A DNA stretch of 64,000 nt from Undaria pinnatifida (taxonomy: Eukaryota; Sar; Phaeophyceae; Laminariales; Alariaceae), in contig JABAKD010000026.1 of NCBI GenBank assembly GCA_012845835.1, positions 14,315,379 to 14,379,378 on the forward strand, read 5' to 3'. Position 1 is the first letter of the stretch, and each line of letters starts with the position of its first letter. Positions 21,930 through 33,851 of the stretch are shown in pieces. Both the position numbers and the translations under genes were made by a program. The notes under the pieces are model-generated. The model did not search any database. It had not been told where the DNA came from and worked only from the letters and a program-made list of their open reading frames with translations.

Positions 21930-24626
21930 GTGAGTATCCTTACTTCCGGCGTCGTAGGGGGTGTTTTGTCCAAGCAAATTCTGTATGACAGGTGCTGTCA
22001 GAACACCAAACATTTATTTTTGCACGTCAAATCCACGTACAATGTCCCCAAAAACGTGGGTGCCATTATGAATGGGTTTGGACGTGAGATTGCGTGCACA
22101 CCCAGTATTTTCTATGCCTGCCGGATGTTTCTCCCAAATTTAGTGTTATACCAGGCGTACACAAAGCGCATGTGATTGCACGCAGACGTTAATAAGGAGT
22201 TGAGCAAGAAGATGTAAGGAGCGACCGACGCGTCCCAGGACTGATCGTCACTTGATCGATACGGCACACCGCCCATGTTACCAGCTGATATACTCTGCAG
22301 ATTCTAGTGTTGGCCGGCCGACATACCGTCCTCTAGTGATGTTCCTTGCAGTTTTCGCTGAAATTTACCAATTATTATGATGGAAAACTACTGTAGTTAC
22401 ATCGAAAATTTGCAACGAACCGAATTTCTCTACACATGCATGCATTTCTCCACATCTAGAATAAGGTATGTAGCGTAGTTGAGGTAGTTTGTCACAAACT
22501 TTAGCTTTGCACGCATCATTAATATATGTCGAGGAATCCCTCTTGCCTTGTGCATCCTGCACGAGGCTCGGTTGTGATACTCGCAAGGAGCTTGCCGGTC
22601 TTACGCAAAAGCTACCGTCAACTAAACGCAAGCTCTCAACATCATCATGTGCCAAAGCTAACCGGGTTTACAGATAGACCACCAAGGCCACCACCTGGGA
22701 GAGCGCGGCCCGGCTGTCGTAGCCCTGACTCTCGCGTCCCAACGCTAGCTTGACACAGCACTGGCACACGAAAAAACACGTGAAGACCCCGGGACCCAGA
22801 AGAGTGTAGTATCCGGTCCAGCACAAGTCCTCATTAGGAGCAGGAAGGCATGTTTCTCTGGGTACCACCCGATTGTGCCCCCATAACCCCACTTGCCAAT
22901 CCCCTGCTGGAAATCCCTCCCTATGGATCTAGAAAACAAAAGCAATATCGTGACTACGGATAAGCTAGACATTAGTGGACCGCAGAGTCTACGTTCCTGT
23001 AAAAAGTAAACAAGCTGTGAAAGTAGGGTCATGGGTGAGGTATCTACACATCGAGTTCTTCAAGCGAGGATTCGGAGAAAATATCGAGGTTCACCTCTGG
23101 CGTTGCATGCGTCCGTATTCTTGTACAGTGAGTGGCCCCTTCCAAGAGACCCCGCGACAAAAAAACGCGGTAGATGAGGGACCTCGACGTTTGTCCCACT
23201 TTGAGATACTTCGTTCTTTGCAGTGGAGGCAGCACTTAATTCGGGACCCCATGAACGTTGACATGGGCGACTGCGCTGCATGAGTTCACCGCTTAAACAC
23301 CGACACATACATTTTTGCTAGCAGTGCGAGTCATGCATTGGGGGCGTAACGGGTTTCAAAGGACGCCGATATACCAGGGACTCTACCGACTCGACGCGTT
23401 TCGGCCTCTTAGAAGGGACCCCATACTGTAAATGCACTACGTTTCGACTTTTTTCGTACCGTGTGCGATGAGGGACATATTCATAGCATGCCACCCCGCA
23501 CAAACGTGAACACCCGGCCGCCTGACTAGGATAGGACCGGGAATGTTCACTTACTTGTTTGGTGCGTTTTTCATCATGTGCTGGGGTCGGTCGTTTCTTA
23601 TTTGATCAAACCAAATTGGAGACAACATGGAAAATCGGGTTTAACAGAAACCTTGTCGCTTGTATATGGTACGTTTCGCTGTGTTTTTTTTCGGGACGGT
23701 TGTGGGCATTGCCCGGTGTATGGCTGTGGATGTAAATCTTGCCGTGTTCAAGTTTGCCCATACAGACTTCATGAAATAAAATGTGCGTTTGGCGCCGACG
23801 TTGTTACGTTGGCTTCGACCTGTGCGCATGGCGGTACGTAGAAACAAATGAAACACGGCTATTGGGTGTCGATGTAGACTAGTATAGTGGGTTTGAGCCA
23901 AACCTAATACCTAAATCTTGCGACCATAACGTATTCATTTTTTCAGTTTGCAAGCGTGCATCAGAAAGGTTTTGTTGCGCGCGACAACAAAACATGTTCC
24001 GGTCCGATAATTAGCTAGTCGCAGCCACTGCCGCGAGTTTCCTATTCTCCGTGTCGGAATACCAGTACGAGTTATGTCCTTACCGTATGCTCGATCAATC
24101 ATGAAAAATTCGAATGTTGGTCTAAACATTCGTCAAGGGCGCTGGTTGACCCGTGCTCAGTGCTACTATAGACGTAGGACATTTTTGATAAATAGGTTTC
24201 CGAATGTCGTGGTTCCTTAGTCCAATAGTCCAATATCGCCCGAGTGGCAGTCAAGTTGTTCTTTGAGTCTACACTATTTGTATAGCTGGGCCGTGGTACT
24301 TCTCGTCGAGGTTCACTTTCAGTTTGCCCTAACCTTTGTGTTTGGTTGGGTATAGAGCTCTTCAAACGAAGCGCCGAAGCGACATGAAGTGCATCGCTAC
24401 AACCTCATGCGTCAATGGTTGAACAGTCATCAGAAGAAATGCCAAACCATGGACATGCCCAAAAAGTGGGGTCCCACCAAATGCTGACCAAAAAAATACT
24501 TTTCATCAATATTTCTCGTCTGGGCAAACCGTATATAACATGACATCGTGAACCCCTATGACTCTGACACTGGCATTCTACGTCCCTCGTCCGAACACCC
24601 TCGACATTGATACAAAAAATGACCAG
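21930..24626 (+). other. Intron between cap and first LRR exon
   Basis: A 2.7 kb presumed intron. I see no further LRR exon, no clear transposon and no gene on either strand; the frames are all short and unsupported. Confidence 0.45.
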
Positions 24627-24698
24627 GGACCTTAACTGGAACGACTTGTCAACTCTTCCGGACGGCCTCTTCGACGGTATGGTCAACCTTCAAGAACT
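24627..24698 (+). CDS. LRR exon 1
   Basis: 72 bases, between GACCAG and GTGAGT. It encodes DLNWNDLSTLPDGLFDGM then VNLQE and the split Leu. All consensus positions (Leu, Asn, Leu, Leu-Pro, Phe, Leu) are present. It is not part of the A-B-C-D cassette and its flanking introns show no obvious duplicate in the window, so it represents an older, single unit. Confidence 0.85.
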
Positions 24699-26924
24699 GT
24701 GAGTTGCACGCGTTCAGACATGTTCAGCTGTAAGAGAGGTGTGTACACGTTACACCCCCCCAAAAAGGAGACACAAACTGCCACGGAGTATCCAATCACT
24801 CGTTAGTCACGCTCAACATCCAAGCGATGGCTGGCCAGCTCCCGTGTAGCGCTGCAGACGGAGGCCACGATAGATGACTGCTACGATAGAGGTAGCACGT
24901 TTTGGCAAAATAAATTTCGGAAAAAAGGGCACCTTAAGCCGAAACTCGCCTAAATATCAATCTCGTCGCAAAACGAATGCTTTGCATTCCTAGGTCACAC
25001 GTTTGTTCGCGAGACTGCACATCCACTGTGCTTAAAACCAGTTTTCTGGTGCGGCATAGAAGAGCTCCTGAAGCAATGAGCCTCAGCTCACAACATGGTG
25101 AATCTCTGCTGTGGCATGCGTCGATCGAGGCAACACTTTACGTTTAAACGCTTCCCGCTGACAGGACTCCTCACATGAGCCACAAAACCAAACTTGTTGG
25201 GATACAGCTTGCTGGTGTTTTGCAAAACTATGCGATTCTATATCTAAGGAAAATGATTTTGTACCGGAACTAACGTGGGTCTGGAAGTAAGGGCTGGGGT
25301 GGGTCAAAGAGGTCCTCACGTCCCGAGCCTCAGTGATATCTGGTGCACCCCTGATAACGTAGCATTTACGTCGGCGCTCCTGTTCTGCAGACGAAACACT
25401 TGGAATTTGATACGGATCGTCAATCAGTGACACATTAAAACCAACTGAATCGAGATGTGGACGCTCGGTCGACGTCAAGTGTTTAGCACAACTTGAACAA
25501 GTCCCCGTCCCTCGATAACGTCAGCACTACAGCGGCTAGTGCGCGTGTCATGCACCATCTACATTGACGAACCCCTGTCTCAAACCCAAGATACCGTGAA
25601 GGTGGTGTCACAGCGGTATACTGTTGACGGGAATTGACGTTTCAGTTGTGGCTTTAAAGCACTTTTCGACGATGCTGGCTTTCGAAAGGATTAGCCATTA
25701 TTTAGTATGAGATTTGGATAATGTTCCGTGCCATCCCGGCGTGGTTCCAGGACAAAGATACGTGCTGCATGTTTGACCGATTTGACAGCATCCGACAAGC
25801 GACGGGCTCCGTGTGGAGCCGCCACCACACTGTCCGATTGTTGTATCGCTCAAGCATGATAGTAATAATGAAAATGAAGGGACTGTTCGGTGGGATGACC
25901 CTTGGGTGGGTCTAGAATTACGACAAACATTTGGAAATTTTCTTAAAGCGCTAATACTTGAAAAAAAAACGTTCACCCTTATCCCCACCGACCTTAGTCT
26001 ATCGCAAACTCAACGCTTCCCCTACCAATTTTACCCCTAGATCATGCGCAAGAAAACTCCACCGGTTTGTCATCAACGCCATGTGGTCGACTACTGCTGT
26101 AAACCGCATGTTGGACTATGTACCGTCTATAGCACGGGCTGAATCTACGAAGCCCTCGCCCAAAACCATCGATTAAATTTTTAACTAACGCCTCATGGAT
26201 GCTCGACACATATAAAGTATAAACATTGGCAAAAATGTGGCAATAACCGCGTAATGGAGCTGTGTATGTCTCCAATCACCCGCAGGGAGGTGACACATGT
26301 CTAGATTGTAGCCATCCTGATTCACACTCAACTACTGCAGTCTTCAGTGCATTACCAGCCAACAAATATGGTTGCTAAAGTACTGCAACAAATATCCAAA
26401 ACTGCCTCCAAGAAATCAGTCCCTCTCACGTCGGCTTACCATTTGTTTGAAGGGTTAATGCGCATTAGACTCATGTCGCGTCTGTCGTGGTAGTGATATC
26501 CGGGAAAGGACCACACTTTGTCATGTTGCGTCCGGGTTAGACGTACCGTACATTGCGGTACGAGGACCCTTTCAAGTGACCAGCGTGATAAGAAAAAGCT
26601 CGGGGTACAGGGGACGTTTGCTTTCTCCGCATCACTTTTTTCTACTTGGAGAGGCCTCGCACTTGATGTGGGAGCAACACTCACTAGAAGATGCCCTATT
26701 CCTTATAAGGGGGCAACACACAATTTCACGCTCGACATGCGTCACTTAGACAGCAAAAAGCCTTAAGAGGGGCCATCATTGTTAAGGAACGCCGGTGTAT
26801 ACAACAGCCTGCCCTCCCAACACCTTAATATCCCTGAAGAAGAGGGGGCACCTACGGCATGCAGAATCCCAATCAGCCCGCCATGTTAAAGGTCCCGTCC
26901 CCGGTTACCATTCTGGCGACGCAG
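24699..26924 (+). other. Intron with a MITE copy
   Basis: 2.2 kb between LRR exons 1 and 2. It holds one MITE of the GTGCTACGATAGAGGT-end family (24876-25122). The rest is without recognised genes; the 131-codon minus-strand frame at 25083-25478 has no family resemblance I can name. Confidence 0.45.
24876..25122 (+). mobile_element. MITE family M, copy near LRR exon 1
   Basis: Left end GACTGCTACGATAGAGGT, right end CTCTGCTGTGGCATGCGTC, which are imperfect inverted matches of each other and of the better copy at 30058-30327. Length about 247 bp, no coding capacity. Confidence 0.65.
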
Positions 26925-26999
26925 GGACGTCGGGTTCAACGACGGCCCGATTGTGCTCTCTGCGAACATCTTCGACGACTTGGTGGAGCTGCAGACATT
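26925..26999 (+). CDS. LRR exon 2, degenerate, 75 bases
   Basis: It starts after GACGCAG and ends TT before GTGAGT. At 75 bases it is one codon longer than the others but stays in phase. It encodes DVGFNDGPIVLSANIFDDL then VELQT. The second half (NIFDDLxxLxxL) fits the consensus; the LxxLP part is replaced by PIVLSA. It could be an LRR drifting away from the canonical form or an exon no longer used. Confidence 0.6.
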
Positions 27000-27318
27000 G
27001 TGAGTGCTGCAGCAAGCATCGGATCAATGGTAATAATAAGCTTCGCCATTTAGCTCCGCCATTCTTCGTTGTACCCCAGCCGAAGAAGCTGTCTGAAGGC
27101 TGTCTTACCACTCATCCGAGAAAGTTGTTGAGACCCACGCTTTAAATATTTGCAGCCTTATCCCCATGCCTAACGATAACCCAATAACGCCCAACCAACG
27201 TATATCTAGGGATCGCCCTGTTGGTCTCGTACGCCGTGTCCTGAGACGCCACAAATGACCCATTGCTTCAATCGTGATGGGCGACTACTGCCGCTAATGT
27301 TTTCTGGTATCCATACAG

Positions 27319-27390
27319 GAACCTTGACTACGTCGGATTGACCGAGTTGCCGGCAGACGTGTTCAAGAACTTGGCGTCCTTGGAATCACT
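27319..27390 (+). CDS. LRR exon 3
   Basis: 72 bases between CATACAG and GTGAGT. It encodes NLDYVGLTELPADVFKNLA then SLES. The usual Asn at the strand end is Val here (DYVG), while LTELPADVF and LASLESL fit. It lies only 319 bases after exon 2, the shortest intron of the array. Confidence 0.82.
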
Positions 27391-27647
27391 GTGAGTGGAC
27401 CGCATGTTGGTGTCAGGTTGACGGGTTTTTACACTGGGTAGGGCTGTTTTTTTGTGTATGGGTCTGTCCTCCTGCAAACACATTGTTGTACCCAAACATT
27501 TCATAGATGCTATCGCATCACGTACATCATATGGTTCGCGCTGTCCATGAGAGCCCGTTTATCGCCCAGTTTCCCTCCGCAATTGGGTCGGTGGAGCCGG
27601 CCCCAACCTCTATTACAGCTCGTTTGATTGTGATGAGAAAATACACA

Positions 27648-28196
27648 CCCGTGCTACCATACGATAGGGGTAGCATTTTTTCACCTTGATGTTTTTGCGA
27701 ACGATGGATCTCCTTAATGCCGACCGGTCGCCCCGGTGGCGTATCAGGTTATCCTCGAGCCTGGTATAGGTCAGTTTCGTGAGTTCGAGCCCCGCCGAGT
27801 GCATACTCGTATAAATTCGTTGGGACTTTTTCTTGTGGACAAATTGACTTGCGGAAAGCGCGAGAGCGTGAGTTAGCAACACTCGATGAACAATCGACGA
27901 GCAGTGGGATTGCTGAACCCTATGCGCGATAAAAATTGAAGGCAAGAACCGGGGAGGAGAAGGGATGACACCTGTGACCACGGCTTGTCCAGAAGAAGCT
28001 GGAAAGTGAAAGTGTGCAAAAAAAAAAAAGAAAAAAAAAATGCGAAATCGTCGGCAACTTCTATTTTTCCTTGGCGCAATCTTTGTTTTATACCTCTAGG
28101 CCATGGCATCGTTCGTCAAGAGTAGCAGTTTCTCTCCCCCTACATCATTCTGCGTTAGGGTTAGAACAGAAATGCTGCACCTCTATCGTACTATGC
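27648..28196 (+). mobile_element. MITE family M, copy split by a SINE
   Basis: Left part 27648-27723 (GTGCTACCATACGATAGGGG, then TAGCATTTTTTCACC) and right part 28041-28196 (AAATCGTCGGCAAC, GCCATGGCATCGTTCGTC, CTGCACCTCTATCGTACTAT) follow the order seen in the uninterrupted copies. The SINE lies exactly between. Confidence 0.75.
27724..28040 (+). mobile_element. tRNA-derived SINE inserted in a MITE, copy F
   Basis: A full-length copy with head GGTGGCGTATCAGG and GAGTTCGAGCCCC, body and an A-rich tail. AATGCCGA before it and AATGCGAA after it look like a short, slightly diverged target duplication. Very similar to the copy at 10360. Confidence 0.92.
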
Positions 28197-28589
28197 TTGG
28201 GCGGTCGTCATAAACCTTTCGTGCGGTGCCTTGCCAGATGCTAACAGCGACAGAAAAGGGTGACCGCGCATTAGCACGGATCGTTGCTAGTCGTAGGTGT
28301 GCTCTCCACGACGATTTCGTGCCAACCTATTTTCGCCGCACAAAACTGCTCCCCCCCATTGTAGGGTACCGCACCAACGCGCGACCTTGGCCGCACAGCT
28401 ATGCTGCGTTGGTGTTGAGTTGTCCGGTCTGCTGGCGTTTTCTTCGTTACAATAAAACATATATACTCTTTCTGCGGCAGTGAAGTCGAGTATTTTGTCG
28501 AAGCTCATGTTTGCAAGCTAGTATCATATATAGCACACTTTTAAACTTTCACTATCATCATGGATTCGGAGGAACGCCTTTTTTTGGGC

Positions 28590-29615
28590 AGACGACAGAA
28601 ATCGGTATACCGCAACCATTCCGCGCCACCGCGCGGTACAGGAGAATACACCTAGATTTTTGACCCCGATTCTCGACGCTGATTGGTCAAGTTCAGCCTC
28701 GTACTGGTTTTCGACCCCAAATCGTTGCGGCGCACCATACCGCGACTTTTCAGCTCGGCCATCACCGTTTTCTGACGTGATCCATACCGCCTTCTGTCCG
28801 AAAATATTCGATGCGGACCGACTTTGCCCGAGGCTCTTCACGCCCCACAGCCTTTCGATTTCCGACCGAACCTAATCATGGTCGCCACGTCATGTGGCCT
28901 CATAGAACTGCGCGCGTTCATCTTTCGGATCCCTTCAGAGCAATCATTGCAACACCTCTTCGGCAATCGGCACAACACGAACCGCTGCTCAACCGTGCAT
29001 AGCATGCATGGCGACGAAAGGGGTGGCGGGAAGGGACAAAGGGGAAGTGACAGTCCTGCTGAACGCCGGCGACCCAGGGCGCGCACACACACCCTCGCGT
29101 CCGCCTTGCGAATTCGTACACAGTATTCTTTTGATTTCCTCGCTACCGATGGCGCCACCACCGACCCTGACGATACACGCATACCACCCTCTTGTCCGCC
29201 TTACGTATCAGTACACCGCATTCTGTTGAAACCCACACAGGGAGAGGACACCACCACTTAAACTTGATAGATAAGAACTTGGGCTCACTTGAGTTGCCCG
29301 GAAAATGACCTATAATACGCTACATATACTCTAAAACCTATGAAATATGGCCCACAGAAAAATTTGGAGAATAAGAACCGAGTCATGGCATACATTTCCG
29401 CCAGAAAGCGGTACGGGTTACGTCAGAAAACGGTGACTGCCGAGACCCGATAAGCCGCGGTACGATGTACCGCAAGGAGGTAGGTAGTTAGTGTCAAAAA
29501 CCGGTACGGCGCTGAGTTGACCAATCAGCGTCGCGGATTAGAGTAAAAATCTAGGTGTATTCTGCCGTACCGCACTGTGGCGCGGAACGGTTGCGGTATA
29601 TCGCTTTTTCTCGTT
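28590..29615. mobile_element. ~1 kb fold-back DNA element with ~220-bp inverted repeats
   Basis: The left arm (about 28590-28812) and the right arm (about 29395-29615) are inverted matches. Both contain TATACCGCAACC, GAATACACCTAGATTTTT, CGACGCTGATTGGTCAA and CACCGTTTTCTGACGT (right arm as complement), with scattered mismatches. The ~580-base middle has open frames up to 145 codons without family features. Long arms and lack of a transposase suggest a nonautonomous or fold-back element. No clear target duplication was fixed, so the ends are approximate. Confidence 0.8.
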
Positions 29616-30057
29616 TGGCTTTTTCTTTTGCAGGAGATAATCCTGACTTCGTCTGGAGTTCTATGAACCCGACGCTTACTGTTAATACTGTAGTTTTTAA
29701 CTGTGATACGGGATGATCGTTTGCAAATAGAGCCCCCCATCAACGGAAAGGTGTTTAAGGGAAGACACGAACACTCGTAGGAGATTTCCGTGCTCATCGC
29801 CGTAGATTGATAGTTTCCACTAAGGAATGTACATGCTCGTTGTTCCTCGTACACCCTCTGGCGAAAGCTGCAGCGATATTGGTGCACGACTGCTACAAAC
29901 GCGACCTACGAAATGGGTAGCAGTTTTTGCCGAGAGTATATATATATCCGACTGACGAGAGCGTCCTCAACTAAAGACGCCATAGTGTATTTTCATTTTT
30001 TATAATATATTGTTGTTGGTTCGTCTTGCGTATTTCGTCGCAAATCTAGACCGTTGG

Positions 30058-30327
30058 ACGCGTGCTACGATAGAGATGTTGAGGTATACCTTCTTTTGGC
30101 AATTCGGTTTTCTGAACAATGACGGGGTTCCTTAACTCAAACACGTCGGAAAAACGCCATTTTTTTTTTTGCGTGACTCGTGTTGTGTACCTAGGACATG
30201 CGATTTTTCATCCAGACGCAGTCTTGATTTTTCTACAAATCAGGTTTTGGGATAATAAGTCTTAAGCTCCCAAATTGAGGGACAGTAGTAAGAAAAAAAG
30301 TGGTGAACCTCTATCGTAGCACGCGTC
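30058..30327 (+). mobile_element. MITE family M, best preserved copy
   Basis: Left end GACGCGTGCTACGATAGAG, right end CCTCTATCGTAGCACGCGTC: inverted repeats of about 20 bases. The 270-bp interior has no gene and carries TTGTGTACCTAGGACATG and TTAAGCTCCCAAATTGAG, which recur in the copies at 46636 and 63707. Confidence 0.88.
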
Positions 30328-32265
30328 GGTGGTTCATCCATCTGGGTGATACTTTGATTTTTGTCGAAGCACGTGGATGGGCGAGGAGGAGAGCTACCCA
30401 TGTGAGGAGCAGCAGAAAGAATAAGCGTCGTGGCATCTGTCGACAGTTACAGACTTCTGTAGTAGGTGCAGGTTGCCTGGCACTAGGGGTCCATCGGACA
30501 AGGCGCATCGCCCCTGTTCCCGTCAAATAATGGTGTAGGTCCGATAACGAAATGCGAGTCTGCGAGCAGCGCACGTGCTAACGTCACCGTGGGATCAGTG
30601 CTCCTGCGTCAACTAGGTAGCGAAGCGGGTAGGTGCCACGATACCCCGGATGTAAGTCACTACGAACAACAGACCCTGGACTGCAGCCATGTCATCCATG
30701 CTCCGAGAGAACGACGCGAAACATTCTCATTCACAGTGAAATATAGGTCCGTCAGTAGTGAGTTCCGGCTGCAGCAGCACTGCCTACAACATCGCATAGA
30801 ACATGTGGTAACATCCCGAGGTAGCAGATTAGGGAGTAGTGCCTGCCTGTCCTGCTGGAACACAATGGCGCTACCGAGGGGCCCCTGCTCTACTCGAGAC
30901 GTAGATAAATGTTCTGTTCGAACTGTTTTACGCCGAGATCGCGGACCTGACTGCATTTTTCGCCGTTGTCGATTATTTTCGCCGATACCGCGGTGTTCCC
31001 TCTATGGTTCTGGTCGAGTAGTACCTGTCGCTCGCCAAAGCACCTGTTTGATCGCTATCAACAGATGGCCGCGACCTGTTTTGACAGATTAGGGAGCAAC
31101 GCCGGTTGACACTGCTGTAGTGCCGGTGTTTCCGGCCGGCACATACTGGCACTATACAGGGACCACTATTTCTTATAATTCTAGACTGTGAGCCTATTTT
31201 TCAAGCACCACCTTCCTCCTCTATTTTTTCCTCTGACGGCTGACGAATAATGACTTCACCAACGACAGAGCGTTCGTCGCGGACATATTATATATGTGTG
31301 GGATACACGAGCGCGAGTTATGTTGATGCATTGTCGATGAACTGTCCATGTTTAACCCCGTTCTTTTCGGAAGTATTTTCCCGCCAAAAAACAGGAGCCT
31401 TGTTCGAAAAAGGCATTTGCTTTTCTCCATACCGGCCGATTTGCTTCGTGGCTTGGACTCTCTAAACGAGCTTTTAGTGGATCTAAACGGATACTGCCAA
31501 AATTGCTTCGAAGAACGTTGAAAGACGGATGTTCGATATTGATAACTGCTTTTAGGTTAGAACGATGATCGATCTGCGTTTTTTTTTTTTTCGTTTGGAA
31601 AAAATGTACGTGCCTGAGGTGTCAGACTAGACTATATTACCCGCGGGAAAAACATGCCTCTTTAAAAAAATCAACAACGCACAACATCGTCAGAAGGTCA
31701 CTTCTCAGTTGGCGCCGTTGTTAATATCAGTATATATCGGGATTAAACGTGGTTTGCATTGATTGATGAAACCTGCCTTCTGCCTACTGGCACCCGGGCA
31801 ACAGAATCAAGGCCGCACGAGATTGTTGTATATGGGGTCAGCTCATAACCGGCAAGTCGCGTTTTGACGCTTTGTCTGAGGCACGCATTAACAACAAATC
31901 ATGTTTCCCAAAACATTCTGGCCGCGAAATTACTCGACCCTCTGTAAATGTTTGAACATTGAACGACGGGAAACTATTAATAGTGATCCGCGACACTGTG
32001 TTTGGTCGTGTGTTTTGCGTTTGAATCGTCGATGCACCCTGCGTCTGGTTTGGTAATAATGCTGCAGACTGACTTTACCGAAAATTCCTTAAAGCTAGGA
32101 TAATCGAAGCGCGCAGAGAGTTCCGTGGCTGCTCTGTGTAATGATGTATCATACTCGCCAGGGCTTACTTAACTCGTTTATGTTCATTTCATCTTTCACG
32201 GAATAATGTGACTCTGTTTTTTTTTCGGGAACTCCTGCCGCTTATTTCTTGTTGCGCTTGTTCAG

Positions 32266-32337
32266 GATCCTGAGCAGCAATGAGCTCACCACTGTCCCAG
32301 AGGGTATCTTCGACGGCACGCCTCTTCTGTCAAGCCT
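32266..32337 (+). CDS. LRR exon 4
   Basis: 72 bases between TTGTTCAG and GTAAGT. It encodes ILSSNELTTVPEGIFDGTP then LLSS. All consensus positions are filled; TVP replaces TLP. It follows a 4.9 kb intron and is not in the cassette region. Confidence 0.86.
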
Positions 32338-33557
32338 GTAAGTTTCTCAGATATATATGAATGCGTGAACCCCCCGCAGCGGGATAACTTGTTCGCAGCT
32401 TACCATGGAGGCGCATACTCGTCGGGAGAAACGGCGCGCCTTCATCCGACCCGGAAGCTACTACTCTAGCTATACACGCATGCGCGGCCGATCAAATATC
32501 TCTCTGTTGTCGCTCAAAGTACGATCCACGACTAGCTATACGCCACGAGCCTTGCACTTCGCGTCGGATCGATGGCTACCATTGTGGTCCTGCGATGGCT
32601 CCTGAACAGGGATGAATACGCCAACAGTTGACTGCCATTAAAGTCATTTCGGACGATTTATTCTACACGACCCAGGTCTTGATGCTTTTTATACCCTATT
32701 AATAGCCTATTAGCACCACAGGCGCCTGCTACGGTTGGGGCGTTTGTTTTGGCCATAATACCAAGGATGCGGGTAGGGGGGGGATATTGTGATATATCCC
32801 AATTTTCAATGCTGGTTTTGAACCACTCGCGCGGAAGCACTCGCGCAAGGTAGCCTACTATTCCGTCGCGGAGTATAATCACAGATTCAAAACAGCACGA
32901 AAGCATGAGACCCGAAAGGACCACGGGGGTCACTCGCTCGCGTGGCCCCGAGCCACTACCAAAAAGCCCCCCCTGACAAAACATACAAAACCCTTATAGT
33001 ACGGTAGCATTGGTAATAATTTTTCGGCGAATAAGGCGAATGACGCGCCTTATCAACTCAACCTCGTAGGAATTTGGTCTCTTTGGTTCCCTATGCTTTC
33101 GTTGTATACATATCCTAGACCAGGGGTAATTCGTCCGGTTGCATCCTCACTGTCTATAACGTTGGTTATAGATCGGGTGAGGTGTGGACTTCCTCACGAG
33201 ACGAACCAAATAGCAAGCACCTGCCAGGTGAACCTCTACCGTGGCATATGCTCTAGCCTTGCGGAATGCCTCCAATGACTGCACGGTTCATTCGGACACG
33301 TCGGTTTCTAACTTTTGCTCTGAACACTACTAGTGCTGCCGGATAAAAGTTGCTGGCTTGGTGGAATTCACAAGCTCTGAGACTCGACAAGGGCTTGGCA
33401 CAGAGCGTTGTGCGACCTGTTGCGGTTTGTGGTTCTTCCGTTCTGACCGTCGGTAAAGCTTCTGTTGTGTCACAGTTAAAAAACAATCAATCGTTTGCCT
33501 TGTTGTACGCGTCCACCTGTCGGTTGACTACCGGAAACATTCTTGATCGCGGAGTAG
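32338..33557 (+). other. Intron with a decayed MITE
   Basis: 1.2 kb. It holds a diverged family M MITE at about 32996-33251. The minus-strand frame at 32658-32984 (108 codons) shows no family features. Confidence 0.45.
32996..33251 (+). mobile_element. MITE family M, diverged copy
   Basis: TACGGTAGCATTGGTAA at the left and GGTGAACCTCTACCGTGGCA at the right are decayed ends. Interior words GAATGACGCGCCTTATCAAC and TTCGTCCGGTTGCATC parallel GAATGACGGGCCCCTTAACC and TTTCATCCGGTAGGAG in the copy at 63707 (read on its other strand). Confidence 0.55.
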
Positions 33558-33629
33558 GGAGCTCGGCGAAAATCTACTCTCGTCCCTTCCTTCGGGGCTT
33601 TTCGACGGATCCGGCAACTTGAGTTATCT
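33558..33629 (+). CDS. LRR exon 5
   Basis: 72 bases after GGAGTAG and before GTGAGT. It encodes ELGENLLSSLPSGLFDGSG then NLSY. The first half, ELGEN, is shared with exon 6 of type A, while the second half is unlike any cassette type. That pattern would fit recombination inside an exon, but could be chance. The acceptor has a weak pyrimidine tract. Confidence 0.82.
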
Positions 33630-33670
33630 GTGAGTGACGTTAATTTGGTGTATGATTTTGAAGCGGTACG

Positions 33671-33851
33671 GTATGTAGTATGTAGTATGTATTATGTAGT
33701 ATGTAGTATGTAGTATGTAGTATGTAGTATGTAGTGTGTAGTATGTAGTATGTAGTATGTATTATGTAGTATGTAGTACGTAGTATTTAGCATGTAGTAT
33801 GTAGTACGTAGTATGTTGTATGTGTAGTACACAGTATGTAGCAGTATGTAA
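33671..33851 (+). repeat. TATGTAG minisatellite
   Basis: About 180 bases of a 7-base unit (TATGTAG) with occasional variants such as TATGTAT and TACGTAG, inside the intron after LRR exon 5, 42 bases past the donor. Confidence 0.92.

Larger units (their letters stand above)
27391..32265 (+). other. 4.9 kb intron with several transposons
   Basis: It holds a MITE split by a SINE (27648-28196), a fold-back element (28590-29615) and a MITE (30058-30327). A short R1 fragment (about 28470-28520) precedes the fold-back element. The 167-codon frame at 30589-31092 has no family features and is not taken as a gene. From 31.1 to 32.2 kb nothing was recognised. Confidence 0.5.

Noticed and set aside
30589-31092. 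167-codon open frame in the long intron
   Set aside because: No recognisable domain, no codon or composition signal that I can see, and it is overlapped by an open frame on the other strand.
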